From Myrica gale (lineage: Eukaryota; Streptophyta; Magnoliopsida; Fagales; Myricaceae): a stretch of 64,000 nucleotides of DNA. Within the stretch, counting starts at the first letter, position 1. Each line of letters starts with the position of its first letter. Positions 44,846 to 56,165 of the stretch are shown one piece after another. A program made the translations under genes and the position numbers. The stretch spans positions 12,733,001-12,797,000 of the forward strand of contig OZ005603.1 in the NCBI GenBank assembly GCA_963930655.1, read 5' to 3'. Under the pieces are notes generated by a model. The model made no database searches, had not been told where the DNA came from, and saw nothing but the letters and a program-made list of their open reading frames with translations.

Positions 44846-46280
44846 GTGGACGAGATGGAGGATCATTTATTCATACTTGGGTTTGACTAGAGTTACACTC
44901 ATTGGGCATTTGACGAAGAGTCAATTTGCAGAAGTTTCAAACCGGGTGGTGACTTTAGAACCTGAACCTTATAGTGAAGGCTCTCAGGGAAACATAAATG
45001 ATGATATGAGAGACATGTTATAAGATTTTGAGGCGGGAGGAGGGGTTGATGAGAACGCTAGTGAAATATGCTAGGTCCTGAATCAGTCGAGTCAGGATTT
45101 TTCGAGTATACCATTTAATGGGCGGATGCTGAGCGAGAGTTGTATCCCGGGTGTAAGAAGTACTCGAAGTTGTCTTTCATTGTCAGGTTTGTTCATGTGA
45201 AGTCGGAGGGGGAAACACTTCCTAAATCTTATTATGAGGAGAAAAGTTAAAAAAGAATTTAGGCTTTAGCTACGATAACATACATGTGTGCTTAATTGAC
45301 TGTGTATTGTTTTGGAACGACTTCAGTGAGTTACAAGAGTGTTCGGTGTGTGGGGCATCGAGGTAGAAGTACAGTCAGAATACCCAATCAAAGATTCCAC
45401 AAAAAGTTCTGCGGCATTTTCCCTTGAAACTGAGGTTGCATAAATTGTTTCTGTCAGGGCAAATGGCAACAAATATGCGATGGTAACAAGAGAAGCGTGT
45501 GATTGAAGATGGGGTGATGAGACATCCTGCAGACTCTGGGGTATGGAAAGATCTCGATAAGAAGTATGAATAGTTTGGTCAGGAATCTTGGAACGTTCGG
45601 CTGAGTTTGGTATCTGATGGGTTCAATCTGTTTGGCAACATGAGCTTATAGTATAGTATATGCCCTGTGGTACTAATTCCATACAATTTGACGCCATGAA
45701 AATGTATGAAAGATTCAAGTTTCATGATGTCGTTGCTTATTCCGGGTCCAAGAAGTCCCGGGAATGGTATCAACGTCTACATGCAGCCATTGATAGATGA
45801 TTTAAAGGAGTTGTGGTAAAATGGAGTGCAGACATTTAAGATGAGTCAGTAGAAGGAGGTCCCCGACGAGGTTAAATCGTACATAATGAACTGAGTGTTG
45901 GTAAGTATAATTAATTAAATTTTTAATTGTTGAAAATTTTATACGTACTAACTGTTATATATGTTAAGGATGACTTCCAACTAGATTACAACCGAACCGA
46001 GGATCGCATAGCTGTGACGTCCAAAGAAGAGGCGTTAGAACACCTATATCTTGATATGAACAAAGAAGAATGGACTCGTGCCAGTGATTTATTCATGAGC
46101 GAGGAATTTCAGGTTAAACATTTTTATTCCATCCTAAATATTTATTTTATTTTATTATTAATTGTGGTAACAACTGTAAATGTACAATGCAGAGGAGAGT
46201 GCAATCAACAGGAATAATAGAGCTAAGTTGAAGATTGTAAACACATCTAGAGCGAGGTCTTTCCAACGCGCGAGAGCGTT
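44484..46280 (+). pseudogene. TNP2 transposase plus Ptta-type gene remains of CACTA-5
   Basis: In order: the transposase-associated domain (MDKIWIYEADRLKSAKYSDG; duplicated), TNP2 core pieces around 45080-45850 (GVMRHPADSGVWKDLDKK, RNVRL-like text, DGFNLFGNM, IPGPRSPGNGINVYMQP), then Ptta-type pieces (EVPDEVKSYIMN at about 45858-45895; LDYNRTEDRIAVTSKEEALE at 45975; RALLVSN at 46270). TNP2 is the catalytic CACTA transposase. Stops interrupt several frames (for instance after KKYE near 45568), and the rest of the TNP2 core after the YMQP region is absent because the frame runs straight into the Ptta-type part. Inactive. CACTA-6 carries relatives of the same segments on the other strand. Confidence 0.82.
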
Positions 46281-46616
46281 GTTAGTAAGTAATAAATTTA
46301 CATTTTTATTATTTATTAATTAAATATATGACTTAGGTATTTTAATATGCACATGTAGAGAGAACGTTCACACAGCTCATGCGAACGGATGGACGGTACT
46401 GGGCATGACGATTTTCAATTTCGTAAGTATGGAACCAAAACCGTCCGAACGGTTTCGAGTGACAGAATACGAAAATTGCCATCTAAAACATTGGCTGACG
46501 GGCTTTAGCTGACAGACTGAGTGACAACTCGGTTTTGTCACCCAAAACCTTAGCTGACAAAATTAGTACTTTGGGTGATAATTTTTTTTGTCACTCAAAA
46601 TATTTTTCTTATAGTG

Positions 46617-48260
46617 ATTGGATATTTCAGTGAGCATTTTTAATGACTCAACCATTTAAGATATGTGAGAACCCAAAGGTTCATAAAGTGGATCAAGAAA
46701 GGGAGTGGACTTTTTACTAGCTTTAGGTGACTTACTTTGAGTCATAGTTGTTGAACCCAAACCTTGAGGCAATTTCGCTGGTTTGTATACTCTAGGAATA
46801 CCAACACACTGAGCAGGGCCGGCTCTAGCTATAAGCGGCTGCCAAAGGCCCCCAATTTAAGATTTTTTGTAATGATATATTTTAAAAAATTTAATATTAA
46901 AGCCAAAAAAATTTAATATTAAATAGTATATTAATTGAAATGGCCAATTAAATCTCTTTGATTGAATGAGCATTAATTTTTCCCCAAATTTAGGAGGCCC
47001 CCAATTTAAATTTTTTTGTAATGGTATATTTGTTTTAAAAAATTAATATTAAGGCCTAAAAAACTTAAGGTTAAAGAGTATATTAATTGAAGATGTCTAT
47101 TAAATCTCTTTGATTGAATGAACATTAATTTTTCCCTAAATTTAGGTGGCTCTAGTTCAAATTTTTTCTTTAATGTTATATTCATAGAAAATTTAATATT
47201 AAGGCGTCAAAAACTTAACTTAAAGAAAATGAGTGTTAACATTTCACTTTTTGTGGTATTTATAAAATCTGTGTTCAACCCTATAATATATTCTTGTTTA
47301 AAGATAATAATTATAATTAATTCAAAGAAACCTTATAAGTCTAATTCAATCTCTTAATAATTACTTAAACTTATTTAAGACAATATCTGTCAAGTATAAA
47401 AAATATACAAAAATTATCTCTCAACTCTTATCTTTCCTCACTAAAGTCTTAGGTACTCTTATTCTAAACTTTTTACGTTAATTTTTTAAAGTTATATTTA
47501 TTTATCATTAAAATTAATAAAATCTTACTTAAGATGGAGTATGACTCAAGAAAGATTAAATGATTATTAATATTATTAATTAAAAATGATATATTAACAA
47601 ATTTAGAATATAACAATTTGGATAAGTAATTTTACATCCAAAAAAACTATAAAATATTTATAACTAATTTTTATTAGTATTTTATTTTATAAATATATTA
47701 TTTTATAAATTATTATAAAAGGCCTCACTTTATAATTTTGCCTAAGGCCCCAATTACCATAGAGCCGCCCCTGACACTGAGCTAAAATAGAAGGGTCAAC
47801 ATCAAGAATTTGCCCATGGAAGTAAACTGTAAAGGAATCAGAGTCAGAGAAGTTATGCATATTAGAGTAGAATTCGTTTACCACTTCTTTAAATGGAGGA
47901 GAAAGTTTGGTAACCAATGACCCCAGCCACGTGACAAGAACCGCTCAAATATCAGCATCTGGGACAGCTCTTCAAAAAAGACCTCTTTCCAATATCAGGT
48001 CCTTTGAGCCAAACTTCTTTTTGTAAAGTTCTTCTGCTTGAGGATTGAAGAATCTGCTATTGTCAAATTCTTCAGGAGGGGGTTGCTGTCTGTTTCTCTT
48101 TACCCTTAGAAAACCTTGAACAACTTGACTCTTGGTTTTTTTCGAGACAAGCTCTACTGATGGTGCAGCTCTTTTCTTGGGATTGTATATGGTAAGGTTG
48201 TTTTGAGCTCTCAGACTCATTCTGAGCATTTTTGGCAGCAGCATGTTTCACACATACCAT
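46617..48260 (-). pseudogene. plant-transposon-type (PF20167-like) protein gene inside old copia element
   Basis: Minus-strand blocks: 48244-47972 (NPQAEELYKKKFGSKDLILE followed by RGLF), 47917-47780 (FKEVVNEFYSNMHNFSDS, FTVYFHGQILDVDPSILAQC), and 46813-46760, where reading continues with GIPRVYKPAK. The pattern of rFl..eae.r...ll..r.li.ErGf, then EFYaN, then a v.GkxvdvsP segment, matches the putative plant transposon protein family. A hAT lies inside the coding stretch and CACTA-5 cuts its downstream end. Treated as part of the retroelement fossil, so its damage is not itemised. Confidence 0.62.
46814..47773. mobile_element. 960-bp non-autonomous hAT element
   Basis: Termini CAGGGCCGGCTCTAG and, read inward from the right, CAGGGGCGGCTCTATGG. 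An exact 8-base target duplication ACACTGAG flanks it (46806-46813 and 47774-47781). The TIR and 8-bp duplication define hAT. There is no transposase. Inside are three tandem copies of a roughly 150-base unit beginning near 46849, 46997 and 47151 (CCCCCAATTTAA, ATTAATATTAAGGCC, TCTCTTTGATTGAATGA, CATTAATTTTTCCC). Confidence 0.93.
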
Positions 48261-49399
48261 CTGCTCAAAACAATTTTTATCATTAAAAAATCACCATTAA
48301 TGGCAAAACATAACCATCCCAAAGCTGACATAATGTACAACTGTATAATACAAAATGAGAAACAAAATCTGTTTCTAAAATATTTAAACTATGAATTGAT
48401 AATCCCAACAGCAAGCTACATTATTATATAAAGACAAAAGAATATATGGCTACAAATAGTTAATACAAGAAAAGCATGTTACATAAGAACAACCAACCAA
48501 ATAAATATATATAATGCAACCCATATAAGAGAAACAATGTCTTTCTAGCAATTTTGAAATATCAAGCGAACAGCACGTAACACATTGAAATATCACAGTA
48601 CAAGAATAGAATAAGAGCTGAGATAATAAAAAAATCATAGAACACGTGAAATTTGAATGCCCATATTCTCCAATAGACTATGATTTTCCAACAAATCCAA
48701 ATAAACCAAGCAAGATTACGAAATTATCCACTAATCTTCCATAATAGAGACAAATATTGAAGAATTACATAGGAGATTTCAAGATATTCAACAATTTTTC
48801 GAGAGGGGGACAATTTTAGAAACACTAGATTTCAAAAATCTTTGAAAATAACCACGTGGGTAGTAAAATTCATAAGAGATGTTACTTAAAATAAGCTAAA
48901 ACACAAAGATCCAAAGAAAGTGCTTGTCGCACCAACCACACAGCCACCAAACAGTCCACAACAATACAGAATCTAATCGTTTTCTTGTCCAAGTGGGAGA
49001 TTTCAGTGAAGTTAATTCTTCACAAAAATTCAAATAATATCAAATTTGTAGCAAATGAGAGCTTGTGAGAGCTTAAGGGAGTGTCGAGTGAGGTGAGAGA
49101 ATGTTAGGTGAAAAGTGAGTGTAAAAGATAAAAAAAAAAAGCTAAGTTATAAAAGCCTAACAGTTTCTATAAGAGCCCACCAATAGAGCCTTGCACTTAC
49201 CTACGTACCAATATCATGCCACCATTGACACCAAACATATGTAAACTACATAATAACTCCTTTTAAACTTCTAAACACAGATTAATCACACCAACTAACA
49301 TACTTGAAGGATTATAAAAAAATCATAAAAAATTATTGAGAATTCTGAAAATTACGAAATTTTCTATATGATCACAGTAAACTAAGTGATAATTTGAAT
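48261..49399 (-). other. non-coding interior of old copia element
   Basis: A/T-rich with no recognisable protein. On the minus strand GGCTTTTATAACTTAGC near 49150 could be a TATA-type box upstream of the plant-transposon-type gene, followed by a leader-like region. No other feature is seen. Confidence 0.45.
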
Positions 49400-50867
49400 G
49401 TAAATTGATCAAAAATTATCATTTAATCAATTTTCAAGGCAATTGATTTGAAGCTAGAGTTGTCAAATTCTTTCTTAAGATCACTTAGGATCCTAGAAAT
49501 TATGCATCCTTGTTCATTTTGCAGAAGTTTACATAAAATTCTTACTTGAGCCATCAACTTACTCAAATAAGATCTTGAAAAATCATTTGTAGATAAAGAA
49601 ACATGTCTATTTGTATTTATCAAAAGCTCAAAACACTTTGATTTAGTATGACCAATTTTTCAACAATGAAAACATTTAGATATGAATCTGGAAAATTTAG
49701 AATTAATTGAAAAAGGATTTTTAGAAGAGACTATACCTGATTTACCTTATTCAAAGGTGTGGGTACAACAGGATTTTTTTGAGTAGCGGGTACAAATTTC
49801 ATTTTCTTTGAAGATGTAAGGACTAATGTAGTATGTTTGAATCCCAATCCTCTTTTATTTCCATTTGAATTTCCAATGCTTAGAAGAGACTACCTGACTC
49901 TAGTTTGCTGGTTACATTTGAAGAATTCCTCAGTTGTACATTAGCTTGGTCCAGCTCTGTTTTTAGTTTAATTACATGATCTTCAAGGGATTTGTTCTCC
50001 ACAGTTAGCTCTTGCATCAATGTACTTTGTTCTACTAATTTTTCAGCTAACTTATCTCTCTCTTTCTCAACAAGATTTATCTTCTTAAGAGTCAAGCAAT
50101 TCTCCATTTTTACTTTAATACTCTCTTCATATAATTCTTGATAAGTCTCTTTTAAACACTTAAGTTCATCTCCATCTTCTGTAATGATTTCTTCTGCATC
50201 ATCAAAATCAAGAAATTCGTTACAATTAATCGAATATGTAAATGCGACAAAGTTTACCCTTAAATCATTTGAATCTTCTTAGTCTGAGAGGGTTGAATAT
50301 GATTCTGAATCTGACAGAGAAGCTTTAACTTCAAAAATGTTGGACATTTAGCTCTAAAATTCTCATATCATTTGCACTCGTAACTTTGTAATCATTGTTC
50401 CTGCTTTTTTTTAACAAACAATGTCATATCTTCTTCATCAAATAGATAATCTTCTAAACTCGAATCATCATCCATCACTTTCAAAGCAATATATTACTTT
50501 CCTTTCTTTAATGCTGGAAAATTCAATTCATAAGTTTGAAGTGAACCAACAAATTCATCAAGCTTTATTGAATCCAACTCTTTATAACTTTCTTCAATGG
50601 CGGTCACTTCATGTCTAAATATTTCGGGCAATGATGTCATAACCTTGCGAACCACTTTAGATTCAGGAACTTTCTCACCCAAATTAAAGCTTGAATTAAC
50701 CAAACTTGAAACGTTTCCATAAAAATCATCAAAACATTCATCATCCTTCATCCTCAGTTCATCAAAACTTTGAAATATTCATATGCAGTTTAGAATCTCT
50801 AATAGCCTTTGTTCCTTCGTGAGACAACATCAAAGTATCCCAAGCTAACATATCTCTAAGAGGTTTA
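49400..50867 (-). pseudogene. copia gag (UBN2 type) of the old element
   Basis: Minus strand: about 50860-50494 reads AWDTLMLSHEGTKAI, DECFDDFYGNVSSLVNSSF, VVRKVMTSLPEIFRHEVTA and LDEFVGSLQTYE, the UBN2 gag core of Sirevirus/Tnt1-like copia elements. 50107-49880 is a coiled coil (EKERDKLAEKLVEQSTLMQ, ENKSLEDHVIKLKTEL). 49623-49423 continues it. It adjoins the LTR, with part of the expected leader and gag start missing. Fossil with several interruptions. Confidence 0.78.
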
Positions 50868-52069
50868 AGGCTCAATACTAAAGGAACCAAACCAAGAGGA
50901 GGAGGGGTAAATAGGTTATTCCAATTTTCTGCTCTTAAAAATTCACTCCACAATCTCACAAAGAATCAGTAACTTCAAGAACAATAAATCTCAATCAAGA
51001 TTTATGTGAATTAAAACATAATACTAATGTAAGACAAATTTAAACAATTTATCACAACAATAAGATAGCCAAGAATAATTTCTTAATCAAAGAAGATTAT
51101 GGTTAGCACTATAACCAAAAATAATGAACGAAAGTAATCAAAACAATCACAAGATGAAATATCGGGTTTTGGTTAGGAAGAGAACAATCTCTTCAAAACA
51201 ACCTTCAAGCAATGAAAACTCTACGGGCCCATGGCCAGGGAAAGGTATCAGAAGTTTTTGAATTCAGAGTACAAGTGATCGATAGGTTACACAATTTCAA
51301 TTACTAACCTAAACACTAAACTCTTTACCCAAATACAATATCTAGATCTGAACAACGCAGAGAATGAGAAACTTCCCCTCCATTCAAGGAACTTTGATTC
51401 TTCACCAATCTGTTTGTTGCAAGCAGTCTTCTCCATGAATCTCACATCAACAGCTTCAAAAAAAGGGTCTTCCAGACCTTCACGACTTCCAGCAACTCTG
51501 GAATGTCCTTCAAATATTTTTGGTGATCTCAGGGTAATCAATCTCTGAACTACGACACTAGGGAGAAGGTATAGTATCTCATTGGATTATTCTTAGTTCT
51601 CACAAAGAGTCTTGGAGGGTTATTTCAATCTAAAAGCTTAGTCTCTGGATTATTCTTAGTTCACACAAAGAGTCTTGGAGGGTTATTTCACTGTAAAAGT
51701 TTAATCTCTGGAAGTTCTTTCTGGTTAGAGAAGAAGATTCACGTGCATTCTAGTCTTCCTGAACGTCCAACAGATGGTTTGCTTAATTCTAACAACCATC
51801 TGTTATTTGTCTTACAAAACAGAAACTTATCGAACTTCAAATCAACTTCATGAAGTCCAAGAACTGTCAGAAAATAGTTACGCGTCAAACTCGCATTAAT
51901 GAACTCCATGTAGACTCTAATCAAACTCCAGTCTTCCGATACTACTCCCAGACTTATGCACTGCTAACACTCTGGAATAATGCAAGTCTTCAATTATCTT
52001 CGATATCAGGAATATACTGACACAACAAATGATCACGAAGTTTAATGCCAATTAAAATAAACATTTACA
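50868..52069 (-). repeat. 5' LTR of old copia element, uninterrupted
   Basis: Colinear with the three segments 17686-18320, 25557-25966 and 29968-30146. It lacks both CACTA insertions and shows single copies of the target triplets TCT (51497-51499) and ATT (51895-51897). It ends at 52069 with ATTTACA, matching 30146. The inner border near 50868 is approximate. Confidence 0.82.
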
Positions 52070-53267
52070 TACTTTGTAACGGTAAAACCCTTTAGTCATG
52101 TATTCGACCCGTTAACGTTTGGTGTCAAATAAACAGGCACTTTTCCTTTTATGTATTTTATTTATTTATTCATAAACATTCATACCCCTAGAAAGAAGAA
52201 ACCTGCATAGGCTTATCTGGCATCTGTCTGAATATTCCTTCTTGACACGAGTGATTATCAGTCTGGTATGCTTTTTCAAAGTCGATGCATGCAGTGATGC
52301 TTGTTTGATTTCCAAGGTACGTTTTCGCTAATGTGTGGCATTAGGAATTTATTTCTTTTTGGAAAAACTATATTTTACCTTCTTAAAATTATGGTCTAAT
52401 TTACAATTTTCCTTCTAAAGTCCAACTGATCTTGTCAATTGAGCCCTCGAACTACGAAGTTTTTGTAATTTATCCCTAAAATCTAGACATTAAAAAATTT
52501 ACCGTGTGACACAATCTAATTAATTATATCTTCAATTTATAGGAAAATTACAAAAAAAGTTGAATTTTGAGGAGTTCGACTCACAAGAGTAAAAGTTTAT
52601 AAGGAAAATTATAAATGAGGTAGTATTTTAGGGTGGTAAGATGTAATTTTTCCATTAATAAAATGTTTATTATTTGAAAACGGTATATCACATTGTCTTT
52701 CGACAGTTAAATACACTTTTGATCAACCTATCAATCATAGTGGGTTTGACACGTTACTTTATAAATTATCAGTTTTATAAGATTGCATTCTTTAGCTACC
52801 AACATTAGACAATTTACACTATGTATTAAGAGCATTAATATCGTTAAGATGCGAAATGTATAAGATATGTAGTTAAATGGTGCACTATGTCAATGTGGAA
52901 AGTACTTTAGAGTGCAATGCGTTAAACTATTAGAGTCAGATATTGAAAAGTGTATTTATGCCTTTTTCTAAAGATATACACATATTAATCCAATAATACA
53001 TTGCGTACGCGGAGGCCTGAGCATGCATCTCCATAAGCAGAATTTGCAGATTTGGAGAACATATATATCGGGAATTTGTTCATCACTATAGTTTTACTTG
53101 TAGCACTTGTAAAACCCAACAAAATACAAAACGTAAAGGCCGTATAATAGTCCAACGGCATCCAAATATTAGAAAGTGTAGTAAAGGCTGAAGGAGAGAA
53201 TTGTTCTTCTTTTTTTTTTCTTTTACGGTATTTTTGAAATTATATATTGAAATATACCATTTTTTAT
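52070..53267. other. host intergenic DNA, 3' flank of gene B
   Basis: A/T-rich with no gene recognised. The T-rich stretch just before 53268 lies beyond the stop of gene B and is likely its 3' UTR. Together with the flank of gene A this was probably one host intergenic region before the 34-kb insertion. Confidence 0.55.
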
Positions 53268-55496
53268 TTAGTACTTCATTGGCTTCTTCGCCTGTGCCTT
53301 TTGGATATTATCTTTGAGCATCTGGACCACCTTCTCAAACTCCTCGAAAGCGGTGGTCACATTAGGTACTTGGCTTTCTTTCAAACTAGGTGGCCATTCA
53401 AAATGTTCTTGAATGTTCTTAAAATCATCCCAACATTTTTTGGCTTGTTCCTTGCGGCCTAACACAACGTGAATAATAGCCTGTAATAAATTTGACAAAT
53501 GACACAAATATGACAATGTAAATAGCCCTTCTTATTCAAATTCCTTAATTAAATCAAATAGACATCAACCTCATTGAGCATGTTTTTTGAGCCACAGGAA
53601 ACTAATTTATGTCCCAGATCTTGATATATAAGGAAGCTGCGCATATTTTTCTTGATAATCTGTCTCTTTACTCTTCTAGTCTCTCCATTTTTAAGCAACA
53701 AATTAATTTTGTTTTTCTTTTGCTTTACATATTACAGTTGTTTAACTTTCTTTTATCTTATGTTTTGTACACCCTTTCTCGAAAAATATTAGTGGAAAAG
53801 TAGGATATATATAGATTCTCTCTAATTTACGGACTGAATTAGACCATCTAATTATCAAGCAGTGTGGACTCACTGCGGGACATATATAATGTGTCTATCT
53901 TTCTTCGAATTGGACCATCCAATTCAGGCAGGAGACTAGAGAGGATCCTTATTGGAGAATTAGGTGATGGGAAACAAAAATATCCTTAAACTCATTGCAT
54001 TAGGATTACATTAGTGAACTGAATCTTGTTAGGTTTTGGGTAACAACCTAGCTGGGAAGCTGGGCCAACCAAATTTGTGTTATACTCTCGTGAAACTAAC
54101 AAGTAAACCAATTAATGTGTATTGTTTTACTAGGACTTAAACACACAATTCCGGCTTGATTGTCAACAAGACAAAAGATCGAGAAGTCATCACCTTATAA
54201 AGTGGACGTCGTGCATCGGAGATCTCTTCGTGTTTCAAACACTCGCAGTCGAAAGCCCTGTCGAAATCTCCCTGGAATTATATCAGGGTGAGAAAAAGTT
54301 GCGTTAGATTGTAACAAGGCATAAGTAAAAAGTCATTGCATCAAAGAAAACACAAGAGAGAGAAAGTACAGATACAGAAAAGGGAAAAAAAATTAATGTG
54401 CTCTTTTCTTAATTTTCCTTCATTTGTAAGAGAAAAATACTGTCAGCAAGAAAAGCATGCAGAGGAATTCCTCTATGGGCATGCAATTCCTAGCGGTCAG
54501 AACTAGGCATATATAGATCGAAATGAAAACAAAGCTGAGAGCTTAAGAAATAATGACCGTGTAGATGAGCATCTCCACAAGCAACATTTCCGTCTCATAC
54601 GCTTCATGTTTCTTTTCCGCTCGTGCCAGCTTCTCCACCGCTGTCTCCAATATTTCCACCCCACCTTCTTCTTTTCCGCTCATTTCCAGCTTCGCCACGG
54701 TTCTCTTAATGACAAATGCAGCAAGCTTGTAAGGCATGTCTCTCGAAACAAATTTCAGCTAAAAGGAAAGCATCTATAACACCTATGCATCCGCCTCAAT
54801 GTTCACCTAAAATTTCCTGTTTCCAACAAATTCAATACTCTTGCCAAACGTTTTGGGATATCCCGAATGTTTGGCGGATTTGGTTTTCCTTGAATAGTGC
54901 TGGGAAAAAATTTAATTACAAGTTTACAGTGAAATGATAGGTTTCAGCGTCTTTATTACTATTCAACACACGATCTGTGTTTGAATAGAGCGAAAATGAA
55001 GAAAACATAATGTTAACAACTGGAATTCTGCTTAAGAGAAATTTGCAATGCGGATATATATAAGGAGATGCCTAACCTGCATCTTCACAAAATCAGGTTG
55101 TTCCTCTTCAAGTAAATCTTTTAGCTCTGCCTCAGCTCTTTGAAGTGATGATGCATTCTCATGAGCTTCATAATAATCAAGCAATCTGTGCAAGGCCAGT
55201 TTGCCACCATGGAGAGCTCCAATAGACATAGACCTACTAGGAAAACGTTGAATATATTTCTTTGCTTTCCTTTTCCTTGCAATAAAAATGCTGGCAAATA
55301 TGATAAGGGATGTTGCGGTCGCCATTATTGCCCAATGCTTAGTTTTTCCAGTAAAATAATGGAAGAATTTTTCCATGTGGAGATCTAAATGTCTCATCTG
55401 ATCGTAAGAGAACATAGGCATATTATCCAATAAATGGTCTCTTCTGGGGTCTTCTTTTTTGTTTCGTTTCCTCGATCTCTTTTCTAGAATTGGCAC
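53268..55496 (-). CDS. host gene B: membrane-anchored TPR-like protein, four exons, 303 residues
   Basis: Minus-strand exons 55496-55077, 54758-54558, 54271-54194 and 53480-53268 are each a whole number of codons, with AG/GT borders throughout, and end in TAA; they total 303 residues. Residues 1-54 are basic (EKRSRKRNKKEDPRRD). Residues about 55-73 (WAIMATATSLIIFASIFIA) form a likely membrane segment followed by RKRKAKK. The rest is helical TPR-like sequence (GGKLALHRLLDYYEAHENAS, AVEKLARAEKKHEAYETEM, FDRAFDCECLKHEEI, LYKAIIHVVLGRKEQAKKC, FEEFEKVVQMLKDNIQKA). It is a paralogue of gene A (same exon ends, shared GGKxAL, LVE.LI, RxPLYKAII), oriented tail-to-tail with it. Plastid TPR-like families are the nearest match in memory. 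The function is unknown. It looks intact. Confidence 0.78.
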
Positions 55497-56165
55497 ATAC
55501 TATAGGTGAATGTTCTCTTTTCTTATTTCAGTCTTGCTAGGAGCTCGAAGAAACTTGTGCAGTTTCAGGAATCTTGGAGAGCGCAGGAAACTTCATTCCC
55601 CGTTCCTCCCCTTGTTAAAGAAGCAAGAACTTTTCCGTTGGTTCTATGCCTTGAGCAAAGAATTATGCTAATTGACATCTAATTACATTGAGAAAAAAAA
55701 TGGAAGACGAATAGATTTCTTCAGCCGATAAATGTTTAAAGTTTTACTGTTTAAAAAAAGTTGGATCCTTTTCCTAGGGTAAAGATATAAGTAACAGGAA
55801 AGGGTACATTAGAGGGATTCCAATGCTGGTGAAACACTGCAACTTTTGTCTAAAGCAATACGAATTACGATTATACCTTGCTTCACTCCTTGATGGCCCT
55901 TAATTCCTGCTTTTCTTTTTTGTTTCTGCTTAAGGCCGGAAATGGTCCTTAAATATAATGAACGGTCACTTCCACGTATGACCAGTAAACAATATTTCTT
56001 CTTCTTCAAATGCTTGCTTGCTACCCTGTCCAATAGCATAATCCTTCAATGGAATCTGCACTTTTTCTGCCCAATGACCCCTTGCCCTCCCTCGCCACAT
56101 GCATCCCCTCCTTGGTGAGCACCACAAGGGCCACCAGGCTGTTATATGTACGCCCTCAAAACCAA
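55497..56165 (-). promoter_or_regulatory. upstream region of gene B
   Basis: Host-like DNA upstream of the gene B start on the minus strand. No clear TATA box is placed. Short frames on either strand show no family signature. The promoter presumably lies here, but only position supports it. Confidence 0.35.

Larger units (their letters stand above)
31064..46616 (+). mobile_element. CACTA-5, 15.55-kb TNP2-type CACTA with nested LTR elements
   Basis: The left terminus TACTGCAAGAAATATAG is a worn form of the right terminus read inward, CACTATAAGAAAAATAT. The triplet ATT flanks both sides (31061-31063 and 46617-46619). Near the left tip, arms CTTTAGGTGACAAAA (31081-31095) and TTTTGTCACCTAAAG (31115-31129) form a hairpin, and the right tip has TTTTGTCAC/GGTGA repeats. 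The inside carries CGTCCGAACG-type motifs, TNP2 and Ptta-type transposase remains at 44484-46280, and nested LTR elements at 31907-37309, 38369-40743 and 40840-43340. The transposase is decayed. Confidence 0.85.
17686..52069 (-). mobile_element. old copia-type LTR retrotransposon, minus strand, heavily nested
   Basis: The two ends carry diverged copies of one LTR: 17686-30146 (split by CACTA-2 and CACTA-3) and about 50868-52069 (uninterrupted). On the minus strand the order is 5' LTR, gag (50867-49400), a plant-transposon-type reading frame (48260 down to 46620, continuing near 31063-30700), a polypurine tract at 30160-30147 and the 3' LTR. CACTA-5 and a hAT interrupt the interior. By eye the LTRs differ at roughly 10-15 percent of sites, so the element is millions of years old. 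No reverse transcriptase was found, so it is probably non-autonomous or badly decayed. The pieces might also derive from two related copies. Confidence 0.7.

Noticed and set aside
31064-46616. The whole interval as a single intact autonomous CACTA
   Set aside because: The transposase blocks contain stops and missing segments, and most of the length is nested LTR DNA.
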